Part shown: positions 9,915-16,768 of the stretch, piece after piece
How positions within the stretch are numbered: position 1 is the first letter of the stretch
Layout of the letters: each line of letters begins with the position of its first letter
From: Pseudomonas helvetica
GTDB lineage: Bacteria; Pseudomonadota; Gammaproteobacteria; Pseudomonadales; Pseudomonadaceae
NCBI RefSeq assembly: GCF_039908645.1
Contig: NZ_CP150917.1
Coordinates: forward strand, 4,289,501-4,353,500
Reading direction: 5' to 3'
DNA length: 64,000 nt
Translations under genes and position numbers: made by a program
The notes under the pieces: model-generated
What the model was told of the DNA's origin: nothing
Seen by the model: only the letters and a program-made list of their open reading frames with translations
Database searches by the model: none

Positions 9915-10052
9915 CCTTGTGGCGAGGGAGCTTGCTCCCGCTCGGCTGCGCAGCAGTCGTAACCTCTGTCACTCGGTCCTCCAGCAAAACCGCATCGAAT
10001 GGTCTTAGGACCGCTTCGCGCTCCAGCGGGAGCAAGCTCCCTCGCCACAAGG
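9915..10052. repeat. REPIN (gagggagcttgctccc type)
   Basis: CCTTGTGGCGAGGGAGCTTG at the left and its inverted partner GGGAGCAAGCTCCCTCGCCA at the right flank about 80 bp containing shorter inverted words (gaggaccg/cggtcctc-like). This is a typical paired REP element of fluorescent pseudomonads. Further copies lie at 13971-14108, 14339-14478, 14707-14829 and 60711-60845. Confidence 0.85.
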
Positions 10053-10059
10053 TTGTGCT

Positions 10060-10195
10060 TTACGCGTCGGAGTCGTATGGATCGAAATTATCCAGCACCC
10101 GATTTACCAGCAACTCGCTCAGTACAATCATCTGCTGAATCGCCAACGCCACATGACGCCGCGAACCTTCCAGTTCGAAGGCCAGATCGCTGGCC
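10060..10195 (-). pseudogene. DUF6124 3'-end fragment, copy 1
   Basis: The fragment is nearly identical to the last 44 codons of the intact DUF6124 gene at 14837-15208, including the TAA stop (10060-10062). It has no start and fuses at about 10195 to a copy of the GH15 tail. It is a by-product of tandem duplication, not a functional gene. Confidence 0.85.
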
Positions 10196-10235
10196 GAACG
10201 GAAGTAGAGTGAGGAAAAGAGTTAATGGCAGCCGT

Positions 10236-10436
10236 AAGGTGCTGGTGCGCTTGATGCGGCTCACTGACAATGACCAACTTCGGCTCGAACCTCAAGCACC
10301 TCGCCAACAGCCTTTCCATGTTGTGATGTGCACTAAGCGCAAACACAACGAATACCTCAAGATTACACGCAACCCTCTCTAACGCACTGTCCAACCTGGT
10401 ATCGGTCGAATCGACAATCAATAGACGCTGTATCAT
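10236..10436 (-). pseudogene. dxr: Truncated 1-deoxy-D-xylulose 5-phosphate reductoisomerase (dxr/ispC), N-terminal remnant
   Basis: About 67 codons from the ATG at 10434-10436 resemble the N-terminus of Dxr (MEP-pathway step 2). The segments VFALSAHHNMERLLARCL and FEPKLVIVSEPHQA line up with the conserved VFALS...LLA.C..F.P...VV.E of proteobacterial Dxr as I recall it. The NADPH loop is degenerate (IVDSTDTRLDSA instead of the usual LGATGSIG). A GGAG about 10 nt upstream shows it was once a start. Similarity stops at about 10236, where the frame runs into the tandem repeat, so the remaining ~330 residues are missing. It is divergent from idi and marks the left edge of the terpenoid cassette. 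Confidence 0.65.
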
Positions 10437-10894
10437 AAATTTTTCACTCCGGCCTCAACCGACCAACTAAATCAACAGGCGCTCCCCTATAAGCCCCCTG
10501 ATCAACATTGCGTTAATCAACCGACAGAGCGCGGCCAAAATACTAGGGCTTGAGACTGAGGCATGAGTAAAGAAATTCATCTCAACCCGTAATCGGCCAA
10601 AGAAACATTGGCTTTCGGTCTCGAAGATAGCAAACGACCACGACTTTACAAGCCTCTGACTGATGAGGATTAGCTATATAAGCCAGATCATATTGACCTA
10701 AAGGATTCTCCTGAAAACCTATACAAAATTATATAAAAATATAACTAACAACGAAGCCAACTAAAAACCATTAAAATATTTGCTTCTATCAAAAACTCAA
10801 CTAAATTCCTTCCCCACACACAAACATTACTAAACTCACAAACTAGCCTTGCCTACCATAACGCCCAGCAGCGAAAACAAAATGGAGTTTGCCC
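10437..10894. other. AT-rich intergenic region of the terpenoid cassette
   Basis: There is no gene in this 458-bp gap between the divergent dxr remnant and idi. The composition is far more AT-rich than the surrounding chromosome, especially 10700-10860 with runs such as ttatataaaaatataac. This fits a horizontally acquired segment and must contain the promoter of the idi-methyltransferase-synthase operon. I could not pick a specific -35/-10 pair with confidence. Confidence 0.6.
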
Positions 10895-11440
10895 ATGGAA
10901 GAAAAATTGATACTTGTTGATCCAGGCGATCGTGAAATCGGCTCTGCACCGAAGTTGCACGTCCATCAACAGGGTCTTTTACACCGAGCATTCTCGATCT
11001 TCATTTTCGATGGCAACGGCCGTGTACTGTTGCAACAACGGGCACTGGGCAAATACCACTCTCAAGGCCTGTGGACCAACGCCTGCTGTGGACATCCGCG
11101 CCAGGGTGAGCGGACCCGCGCCGCAGCCAAACGCCGGCTGCGCGAAGAAATGGGGCTCACCTGCAAACTGACGCCGGTCTCCACCCTGCTCTACCACGAA
11201 CGCGTGTCAAACCAGCTCATCGAGCATGAATACGACCACGTGTTCGCCGGTATCAGCCGTACTCCACCGATTGCCAATCCCGAAGAAGCCCACAGCTGGC
11301 AATGGCAGAAGCTCTCCGAGATTCCGGGACGCATCGCGGCAACCCCTGAAGCCTTCAGCATCTGGTTTCGTCGGATCTTCGAACAAGTCGGGCCGGCCGG
11401 GGTACGCAGCTGGAAAGAACTCGCGCACAGTCACCGCTGA
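10895..11440 (+). CDS. idi: Isopentenyl-diphosphate delta-isomerase, type I (Nudix)
   Basis: This 181-residue cytoplasmic enzyme interconverts IPP and DMAPP. The type I active site is visible: Cys65 and His67 in WTNACCGHP, the acidic Nudix-like helix AAAKRRLREEMGL, and Glu112 in IEHEYDHVF, matching catalytic Cys and Glu of E. coli Idi. The ATG at 10895 has GGAG 7 nt upstream. It is the first gene of an operon with a methyltransferase and a terpene synthase, so I infer it supplies DMAPP/IPP balance for that pathway, the role assigned to sodA in the Serratia sodorifen cluster. Many pseudomonads live without idi, so its presence here points to a dedicated function. Confidence 0.92.
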   Translation: MEEKLILVDPGDREIGSAPKLHVHQQGLLHRAFSIFIFDGNGRVLLQQRALGKYHSQGLWTNACCGHPRQGERTRAAAKRRLREEMGLTCKLTPVSTLLYHERVSNQLIEHEYDHVFAGISRTPPIANPEEAHSWQWQKLSEIPGRIAATPEAFSIWFRRIFEQVGPAGVRSWKELAHSHR

Positions 11441-11479
11441 GCGGTGTTGCTTCGTCCATACCTTCACGAGAAATCAGCC

Positions 11480-12436
11480 ATGAGCAGCCACCCCCAAAAA
11501 ATCACCCTCGCCGATGAAACCCGCCTGCCTTATCAAATCATCCAGGGCTCCAGCATCGACAGTTATCAGGAGAAGGTCGTGTACACCTACGGCGACAGCC
11601 CTGAGGACTGGCGCAAGGCAATCGGCAATTACATCCTGTTCCAGTTCGGTGTCTACGACGATCCACGTTCGACTCCGCCCATCAGCCTCGACGAGTCCGG
11701 CATCCGCTATTTCGAACGACAACTGAAACTCGCCGGCCTCGAAGAACCGAATCGCCCACCGATCAAACGCATCCTTGACATCGGTTGTGGCTGGGGCTAC
11801 ATCCTCAAATACCTGGCGGAACGCTTCCCCGAATGCCAACGCCTGGACGGGGTCAACGTCAGCCGCCGACAACTGGAACACTGCGCGAAATTCCACGCCG
11901 AGCAAGGGTTGTCCGAACGCATCAACCTCTACCTGTGCAACGCCAAGGATATCGAGCTGCTTCCGGACGCGGATGAACCCTACGACCTGGTGATCATCCG
12001 CGGCGTGATCTCGCACTTCCCCGACGAGCTCTACGAAACCACCATGCAAGCCCTCGCCGGCCGAGTGCGCGAAGGCGGTGTGGTGGTCATCGCCGACAAC
12101 CTCTACAACACCCCTCCCGCAACCTACACCCCCGACACCCCGGACGAAGTCGACCGCCTCGCCTGCAAACACCGCAAATCACCGGCGTACTTTCGTGAAG
12201 TGCTTGAGGAAAGTGGCTTCACGATCCACGACATGCGGGTACTGCCCTCCAATATCGATGTGGCGCGTTGGTTGATGGATTCGAAAGCCAATATCGAAAA
12301 CAAGGAGTTGTTCCCTTATGGGGTAACGGGGGCGTTGGAAGAGTTGCGGGTGCTGGCAGAGAACTGGTCGGTGGCGCTGATTAAGAACAAGGTTTCGACG
12401 TATAGCGTGGTTGTGAAAAAACCAAAGAATAACTAA
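11480..12436 (+). CDS. SAM-dependent C-methyltransferase, terpenoid (SodC/GPP-methyltransferase-like)
   Basis: This 318-residue class I methyltransferase has motif [13 protein letters not shown] at 98-109, an acidic motif II region ([14 protein letters not shown]) and the post-I block [20 protein letters not shown]. The layout resembles cyclopropane-synthase/small-molecule methyltransferases, including those that C-methylate geranyl or farnesyl diphosphate. It lies 39 bp after idi and 22 bp before the terpene synthase in one operon. From that context I infer methylation of a prenyl diphosphate (FPP or GPP) before cyclisation. The ATG at 11480 was preferred over an upstream in-frame start because the extra 12 residues come from intergenic sequence. 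Substrate is inferred from position, not from recognised binding residues. Confidence 0.8.
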   Translation: MSSHPQKITLADETRLPYQIIQGSSIDSYQEKVVYTYGDSPEDWRKAIGNYILFQFGVYDDPRSTPPISLDESGIRYFERQLKLAGLEEPNRPPIKRILDIGCGWGYILKYLAERFPECQRLDGVNVSRRQLEHCAKFHAEQGLSERINLYLCNAKDIELLPDADEPYDLVIIRGVISHFPDELYETTMQALAGRVREGGVVVIADNLYNTPPATYTPDTPDEVDRLACKHRKSPAYFREVLEESGFTIHDMRVLPSNIDVARWLMDSKANIENKELFPYGVTGALEELRVLAENWSVALIKNKVSTYSVVVKKPKNN

Positions 12437-12458
12437 GCGAATTTTTCAGGAGACGTAT

Positions 12459-13571
12459 ATGAACCGGATCACGCTTCCCCCTATGGCTAACCCATTCCCA
12501 TACGCTACCCATCCCAATGTCGACTTAGAACATCCAGATAAGTGCCGAATTGAGTCAACCACACGAGACTATGCGGATCGTTTCAAATTGTATTGGGATG
12601 ATACTCAGCGACAACGTATGAGAAGTCTTGAAAGCGCTCGCCTAGCCGCCCTTATGTACCCAAGAGGTTCCGACGAATTATTGCAAATTGGTTCAGATTT
12701 TGTGCTATGGGCATTTGCATACGACGACGAGTATTGCGATGAAGGCCCGATGAGTTTGAAACCTGCAACATTCATCAATAATGCTGCCGAAATCCAGCGA
12801 ACTTTGGAGTCGCCCGAACATGCAGTATCCAATGATCGCTATGCCCTGGCTATGCGCGACTTGCGATGCAGGCTTGATAGGTATGCAACACCAACACAGG
12901 TTGGGCGATTTGTAGAAGGTATGAGAGCCTACATGATGACCGAGATATGGAAGGCTGTAATACCTAACCCGTCGCTCAACGAATATCTGGTAATGCGTAT
13001 GTATGGTGGGGGAGGATGGGCTTTTCCAATACTCAATCACGTCATCGCTGGCATAGATATATCACAAGATGAATACGAGGACAGGCGTGTCCGGGCTCTG
13101 ACAGAAATGATGGTGACTCTAATGGTATGGGACACTGACCCTTATGGTTATGTGAAAGAGTGTGCCCGAGCCGTCGACGGAAAGGAGCACAATCTGATCA
13201 GAATTCTGTGCAGGGATTACAACTACTCGTTCGAACAAAGCATGCATAGTTACTTAGAAATGAGGCGACGTCTAATCAGTCTTTTTTACCGTCTGCGTGC
13301 TGCCGTATTTACCGAAGCATCACCTGCAGTACGTTCATACATTGACAGTTTGTCCGAATACTACAGCGGTGCTCTGGTTTGGACACAAGCGAATAATCGT
13401 TACGGCTCCATAAGTGGTGTCAGCCTCACAGGTGCTTTTGAAGGCGGCGAATTGACTCAAGAAGCTCCTCCGGAAAGCTTCGAGTCCTTGGGACTCTCAT
13501 CGTTTGAATGGTGGTGGAAATACGACCCTGCGCGGGCACCCGACTATCGCCGTCGGTCCATTCACGGCTGA
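12459..13571 (+). CDS. Class I terpene synthase/cyclase, homoterpene type
   Basis: This 370-residue protein has a class I terpene synthase layout. The metal-binding motif is DDEYCDE at 89-95 in WAFAYDDEYCDEG (DDxxxD form). The second metal site aligns as TDPYGYVKE at 226-234, where Asn and Ser of the usual NDxxSxxxE are Thr226 and Gly230. The pyrophosphate-sensing Arg-Tyr pair is R314-Y315 (NNRYGS). Its ATG has AGGAGA at a good distance and lies 22 bp after the methyltransferase. Codon use is clearly more AT-rich than in neighbouring genes, which suggests transfer. With the methyltransferase beside it, the product is probably a methylated (C11 or C16) terpene, but the compound cannot be predicted. 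Confidence 0.85.
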   Translation: MNRITLPPMANPFPYATHPNVDLEHPDKCRIESTTRDYADRFKLYWDDTQRQRMRSLESARLAALMYPRGSDELLQIGSDFVLWAFAYDDEYCDEGPMSLKPATFINNAAEIQRTLESPEHAVSNDRYALAMRDLRCRLDRYATPTQVGRFVEGMRAYMMTEIWKAVIPNPSLNEYLVMRMYGGGGWAFPILNHVIAGIDISQDEYEDRRVRALTEMMVTLMVWDTDPYGYVKECARAVDGKEHNLIRILCRDYNYSFEQSMHSYLEMRRRLISLFYRLRAAVFTEASPAVRSYIDSLSEYYSGALVWTQANNRYGSISGVSLTGAFEGGELTQEAPPESFESLGLSSFEWWWKYDPARAPDYRRRSIHG

Positions 13572-13585
13572 TACGAGGAATCACC

Positions 13586-13714
13586 ATGAAAGTCATCCTC
13601 GCCCAACCCCGTGGCTTCTGTGACCCTGCGCGATATTGCCGGCGAAAGTTGGTGGAACGGTCCCGATCAACCTGCTCAATCCACGGTCCATCTGACGAAA
13701 CTCAATCCCCGTGA
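13586..13714 (+). pseudogene. ispH: Truncated ispH (lytB) remnant
   Basis: An ATG with a strong GAGGA site, 15 bp after the terpene synthase stop, starts MKVILAQPRGFC. This matches the conserved N-terminus of IspH (HMB-PP reductase), including Cys12, a [4Fe-4S] ligand. Similarity ends immediately after that Cys; the 42-codon frame then reads unrelated residues to a TGA. The rest of the ~310-residue enzyme is missing, so an internal deletion is likely. The good start signals show this was the fourth gene of the operon. The call rests on only 12 residues and their context. Confidence 0.55.
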
Positions 13715-13741
13715 CGAGGGGGCTTGCCCCCTCGTCACGGG
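13708..13741. terminator. Perfect 34-bp palindrome at the right edge of the terpenoid cassette
   Basis: Two 16-nt arms (CCCGTGACGAGGGGGC and GCCCCCTCGTCACGGG) flank a TT loop. It sits where the other tandem units carry the right arm of the REPIN, and the repeat resumes immediately with ttgtgctct. It could act as a stem-loop terminator for the terpene operon (no T-run) or be a variant REP through which the cassette entered. Confidence 0.6.
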
Positions 13742-13881
13742 TTGTGCTCTGCGCGTCAATCGTACGGATCGAAATTATCCAGCGCCCGACTTACCAGCAA
13801 CTCGCTCAGTACAATCATCTGCTGAATCGCCAACGCCACATGACGCCGAGAACCTTCCAGTTCGAAGGCCAGATCACTGGC
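13742..13881 (-). pseudogene. DUF6124 3'-end fragment, copy 2
   Basis: This fragment matches the end of the intact gene at 14837-15208, but its last codons have diverged so that the frame would stop early (tgcgcgtcaatcg in place of tacgcgtcggagtcg). It lacks a start and is joined to a GH15 tail at about 13882. Confidence 0.8.
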
Positions 13882-13970
13882 CGAACGGAAGTTGAGTGAG
13901 GAAAAGAGTTACTGGCAGCCGTAAGGTGCTGGTGAGAGACCTGACGCGGACTGTCTGAAAGCAGACAGTC

Positions 13971-14108
13971 CCTTGTGGCGAGGGAGCTTGCTCCCGCTCG
14001 GCTGCGCAGCAGTCGTAACCTCTGTCAGTCGGTCCTCCAGCAAAACCGCATCGAATGGTTTTGGGACCGCTTCGCGCTCCAGCGGGAGCAAGCTCCCTCG
14101 CCACAAGG
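13971..14108. repeat. REPIN, second full copy in the tandem array
   Basis: It has the same two inverted REP words as at 9915-10052, with only scattered base changes. It lies between a GH15-tail copy and a DUF6124 fragment. Confidence 0.85.
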
Positions 14109-14115
14109 TTGTGCT

Positions 14116-14250
14116 CTACGCGTCGGAGTCGTAGGGATCGAAATTATCCAGCGCCCGGTTCACCAGCAACTCGCTCAGTACAATCATCTGTTGAATCGCC
14201 AACGCCACATGACGCCGCGAACCTTCCAGTTCGAAGGCTGGATTGCTGGC
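14116..14250 (-). pseudogene. DUF6124 3'-end fragment, copy 3
   Basis: It is about 135 nt matching the end of the intact DUF6124 gene, with a TAG stop (14116-14118) in place of TAA and no start. It is joined to a GH15 tail at about 14251. Confidence 0.85.
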
Positions 14251-14338
14251 CGAACAGAAGTTGAGTGAGGAAAAGAGTTACTGGCAGCCGTAAGGTGCTG
14301 GTGAAAGACCTGATGCGGACTGTCTGACAGCCGACAGT

Positions 14339-14478
14339 CCCTTGTGGCGAGGGAGCTTGCTCCCGCTCGGCTGCGCAGCAGTCGTACCCCCCTGTCACTC
14401 GGTCCTCCAGCAAAACCGCATCGAATGGTGTTGGGACCGCTTCGCGCTCCAGCGGGAGCAAGCTCCCTCGCCACAAGG
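14339..14478. repeat. REPIN, third full copy in the tandem array
   Basis: Inverted REP words are as in the other units. Sequence around it is almost identical to the preceding unit, indicating a recent duplication. Confidence 0.85.
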
Positions 14479-14485
14479 TTGTGCT

Positions 14486-14620
14486 CTACGCGTCGGAGTC
14501 GTAGGGATCGAAATTATCCAGCGCCCGGTTCACCAGCAACTCGCTCAGTACAATCATCTGCTGAATCGCCAACGCCACATGACGTCGCGAACCTTCCAGT
14601 TCGAAGGCTGGATTGCTGGC
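14486..14620 (-). pseudogene. DUF6124 3'-end fragment, copy 4
   Basis: It is nearly identical to copy 3, including the TAG stop (14486-14488). This suggests that copies 3 and 4 come from the most recent duplication step. Confidence 0.85.
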
Positions 14621-14706
14621 CGAACAGAAGTTGAGTGAGGAAAAGAGTTACTGGCAGCCGTAATATGCGGGTGAGAAACCTGACGGACTGTCTGACAGCA
14701 GACAGT

Positions 14707-14829
14707 CTCTTGCTCCCGCTCGGCTGCGCAGCAGTCGTAACCCCTTCGCTCGGTCCTCCAGCAAAACCGCATCGAATGGTTTTGGGACCGCTTCGCGCTC
14801 CAGCGGGAGCAAGCTCCCTCGCCACAAGG
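14707..14829. repeat. REPIN with shortened left arm
   Basis: The left REP word lacks its first half (gtctcttgctcccgctcgg, without the gtggcgaggg part), while the right arm is complete. It precedes the intact DUF6124 gene. Confidence 0.8.
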
Positions 14830-14836
14830 TTGTGCT

Positions 14837-15208
14837 TTACGCGTCGGAGTCGTACGGATCGAAATTATCCAGCGCCCGGTTTACCAGCAACTCGCTCAGT
14901 ACAATCATCTGCTGAATCGCCAACGCCACATGACGCCGCGAACCTTCCAGTTCGAAGGCCAGATCGCTGGCCAACACATTCACCGATGCCAGGGTTTCGC
15001 TGGCGTGGGCCAGCAGGGTTTCGTTATCGACATCGGGTATGACCACAAACATTTTGCCCGGCCGGGTATCGAGTTTCGGTGGCGGGGTGAACGGTGGTAA
15101 GTGGTAATCCAGCGCACGTTCGGCGGCTTCATGCAGCTTGCTGGAATCGAGGGAGTCGTACGGGGAAACGCTTGGGTTTTCGGGGGGATTGGGGGTGATT
15201 TTGACCAT
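14837..15208 (-). CDS. DUF6124 family protein
   Basis: This is a 123-residue protein of a small family common in fluorescent pseudomonads, beginning MVKITPNPPENPSVSPYDS. A Pro-rich N-terminal half is followed by a helical C-terminal segment (ETLASVNVLASDLAFELEG, HVALAIQQMIVLSELLVNRA). No membrane segment or catalytic motif is visible and the function is unknown to me. The ATG at 15208 has AGGAG 8 nt upstream; a second in-frame start six codons earlier is less well placed. It is convergent with the GH15 gene in the ancestral order. Its last ~135 nt have been copied four times into the array to its left. Confidence 0.8.
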   Translation of the reverse strand: MVKITPNPPENPSVSPYDSLDSSKLHEAAERALDYHLPPFTPPPKLDTRPGKMFVVIPDVDNETLLAHASETLASVNVLASDLAFELEGSRRHVALAIQQMIVLSELLVNRALDNFDPYDSDA

Positions 15209-15235
15209 GGTTGAAACTCCTGACATTCATGAAGC

Positions 15236-15397
15236 TCACCAGCATCGTGACCAAACGATGGGTGGTGGGCGGTACGCAGGTTGGTCAACCGGGAAGTCAG
15301 GCACCCGGCGCACTCGAAAGTGCCCCGCGCACAGCCCACCGCGAAGCATAACGGCAAGTGCAAAAAAAAGCGCCGACATGCTTAGGTTGGCGCTCAT
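15236..15397 (-). CDS. Possible small hydrophobic-leader peptide upstream of DUF6124
   Basis: A 53-codon frame encodes a hydrophobic stretch (MSALFFALAVMLRGGL) followed by a Pro/Arg-rich tail ending PPPIVWSRCW. It lies on the same strand and stops 27 bp before the DUF6124 ATG, which would suit a co-transcribed leader or small membrane peptide. The ribosome-binding site is weak. I do not recognise a named family, so coding status is uncertain. Confidence 0.35.
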   Translation of the reverse strand: MSANLSMSALFFALAVMLRGGLCAGHFRVRRVPDFPVDQPAYRPPPIVWSRCW

Positions 15398-15741
15398 GCG
15401 CCTGACATTGAACAGGTGACCAAACCCGGCCGCTGAATTGGCAGCGACCCGCAAACACTAGTCCCGTGCCCTTCCTAACCACAACCTGAAAACCTCGTCG
15501 GAGAATTCCCCGGTCGACACCGCTTCTGTAGGAGCAAGGCTTGCCCGCGATGAACGAAGACGCGGTCTACCTGACGAAACGCGTTTAATGATGAATAGCC
15601 CTGCCCCCTACAAACACTAAACAACTCACCTCGCCGCACTCTGAAATATGCGGTTGCATGCCAACCATCCGCCTCATACCATCGCCCCCTCAACGGGTAC
15701 AGCGGAGCTGTTCTACAAAAACCCGCATTCAAGGAACCAGA
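15398..15741. other. Intergenic stretch containing a single REP
   Basis: Apart from a solitary REP word at 15525-15556 (tgtaggagcaaggcttgccc), I see no gene, RNA or clear terminator here. Confidence 0.6.
15525..15556. repeat. Solitary REP (gcttgcccgcgat type)
   Basis: The sequence tgtaggagcaaggcttgccc followed by gcgatgaacg matches the right arm of the REP pair at 6524-6616. No inverted partner is found nearby. Confidence 0.7.
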
Positions 15742-16131
15742 ATGAGCCATCGCATCCACTGCAGCATCAAAGCACCTCCCCGCTCGGGCCTGACCCGGGA
15801 TCAACTGTGGGAAGCCGACGACAAAGGCCTGATCAAATGTTGGGAAGTCGGCCGCGAACGTGCCGCTAAATTCCCCGACCTTTCAAAACGCTGCCTGGCC
15901 GGCGAACTCCCGGTGCTCGGCTGGAAAGGTGGCGTCAGCCGCAGCTTGAAGAAGCGCGATAAATTCGGCTCCCTCAAATACCTCGCCCAATGGCAAGGCC
16001 TGCGCGGTGAAGACCTGGACATCGACCTGACTCAGGAACGGACGATGACCTGCTCCAGCACCAGAATGGTCGTGACCTTTACCCCTGATCGCACAAAATA
16101 CTTTAACCAGCCGTTGGAAATGGAAGCCTAG
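15742..16131 (+). CDS. Hypothetical basic protein
   Basis: This 129-residue protein starts MSHRIHCSIKAPPRSGLTRD at an ATG with AAGGA upstream. It is basic, rich in Lys/Arg/Trp (GWKGGVSRSLKKRDKFG), and has no signal peptide, membrane segment or motif that I recognise. It stands alone. A hairpin at 16144-16165 follows the stop. Codon use fits the genome, so I believe it is coding, but I can offer no function. Confidence 0.6.
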   Translation: MSHRIHCSIKAPPRSGLTRDQLWEADDKGLIKCWEVGRERAAKFPDLSKRCLAGELPVLGWKGGVSRSLKKRDKFGSLKYLAQWQGLRGEDLDIDLTQERTMTCSSTRMVVTFTPDRTKYFNQPLEMEA

Positions 16132-16143
16132 GTGCCGACCTGA

Positions 16144-16165
16144 TGGCCCGCCCACAAGTGGGCCA
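16144..16165 (+). terminator. Hairpin after the 15742-16131 gene
   Basis: TGGCCC and GGGCCA arms enclose a 10-nt loop, 12 bp after the stop. There is no T-run, so a terminator role is only likely. Confidence 0.4.
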
Positions 16166-16285
16166 ATCATCCTGACTCACAACCTTGCCCTAAAGTCCGC
16201 CGTTTGCCACGCCTCGCTTTTCAGCAGTAAGCCAGGCAAAACATCGTTACACTTGCCGCCCCCAAGGACGCGATCAGGACAAGGA

Positions 16286-16768
16286 ATGTTACCCACCTCT
16301 TCTACCCTCCGGCGCACGCTGGTGGGTTGGTTGTATGCCGCCGCCATGGCGCATCTGCTCGTCAGCGTCATGCTGACCTGGGCTGGCCACTCGGGTTTGC
16401 TCGATGGCTATCTGCAAATCATCGAACAAGCCTTCTGGGCAGACGCCGCGCCTGCTGCTGCCCGCGCACAACAGGTCTGGTGGCTGGCGTTGTTCGGCGC
16501 CACCCTGCAAAGTTATTCGCTGTACATGCTGGCGCTGGTGCACATCGGCAACCGCCTTGAAAGCCCTATGGCGTGGGGCTGGTTAATTGCCGGGATCGTG
16601 CTCTGGGCCCCTCAGGACATGCTGATTTCGATTCAGGCCAACGTCTGGTCACACTTGTGGATTGACAGCTTTGCGCTGCTCACCCTGCTGCCGCCCCTGT
16701 TCTGGCTGTATCGCCATGACCGCCGTCCTCCCCCTGTCAATGTATTGAGTGAATCCGACCATGGCTGA
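16286..16768 (+). CDS. Small integral membrane protein
   Basis: This 160-residue inner-membrane protein has four hydrophobic helices (TLVGWLYAAAMAHLLVSVML, QVWWLALFGATLQSYSLYML, WLIAGIVLWAPQDMLISI, SFALLTLLPPLFWLY) and a basic C-terminus. It overlaps the next gene by 8 nt, so the two are translationally coupled and probably work together. I do not recognise a family. Confidence 0.7.
   Translation: MLPTSSTLRRTLVGWLYAAAMAHLLVSVMLTWAGHSGLLDGYLQIIEQAFWADAAPAAARAQQVWWLALFGATLQSYSLYMLALVHIGNRLESPMAWGWLIAGIVLWAPQDMLISIQANVWSHLWIDSFALLTLLPPLFWLYRHDRRPPPVNVLSESDHG

Larger units (their letters stand above)
9831..10246. repeat. Tandem hybrid repeat, left part: unit 1 and start of interrupted unit 2
   Basis: Unit 1 (9831-10198) consists of the last 39 nt of the GH15 gene, a REPIN (9915-10052) and the last ~135 nt of a DUF6124 gene (10060-10195, minus strand). 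The GH15 tail then recurs at 10199-10237, starting unit 2. Unit 2 breaks off at about 10246 (after ggtgctggtg), where the terpenoid cassette begins. The period, measured stop codon to stop codon of the GH15 tails, is 368 bp. Confidence 0.9.
13742..14971. repeat. Tandem hybrid repeat, right part: end of unit 2, units 3-4 and the parental DUF6124 junction
   Basis: The repeat resumes after the cassette. GH15-tail copies end at stop codons 13922-13924, 14291-14293 and 14661-14663, a spacing of 369 and 370 bp. Each is followed by a REPIN and a DUF6124 3' end. The last copy runs into the intact DUF6124 gene. The unit junction always joins DUF6124 sequence ...ctggcc to the GH15 tail ...cggaagttgag. 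Confidence 0.9.

Noticed and set aside
10128..10436. A 102-codon intact minus-strand gene
   Set aside because: Only the first ~67 codons resemble Dxr; the rest is read-through into the tandem repeat, so it is a truncated gene.
13738..14825. CRISPR-like array because of regular repetition
   Set aside because: The repeat unit is ~369 bp and made of gene ends plus REPINs; there are no short repeats with unique spacers and no cas genes.
13874..14825. Several 60-135-codon open frames on both strands in the tandem array
   Set aside because: They are translations of REPINs and gene-end copies; they repeat with the units and have no ribosome-binding sites.
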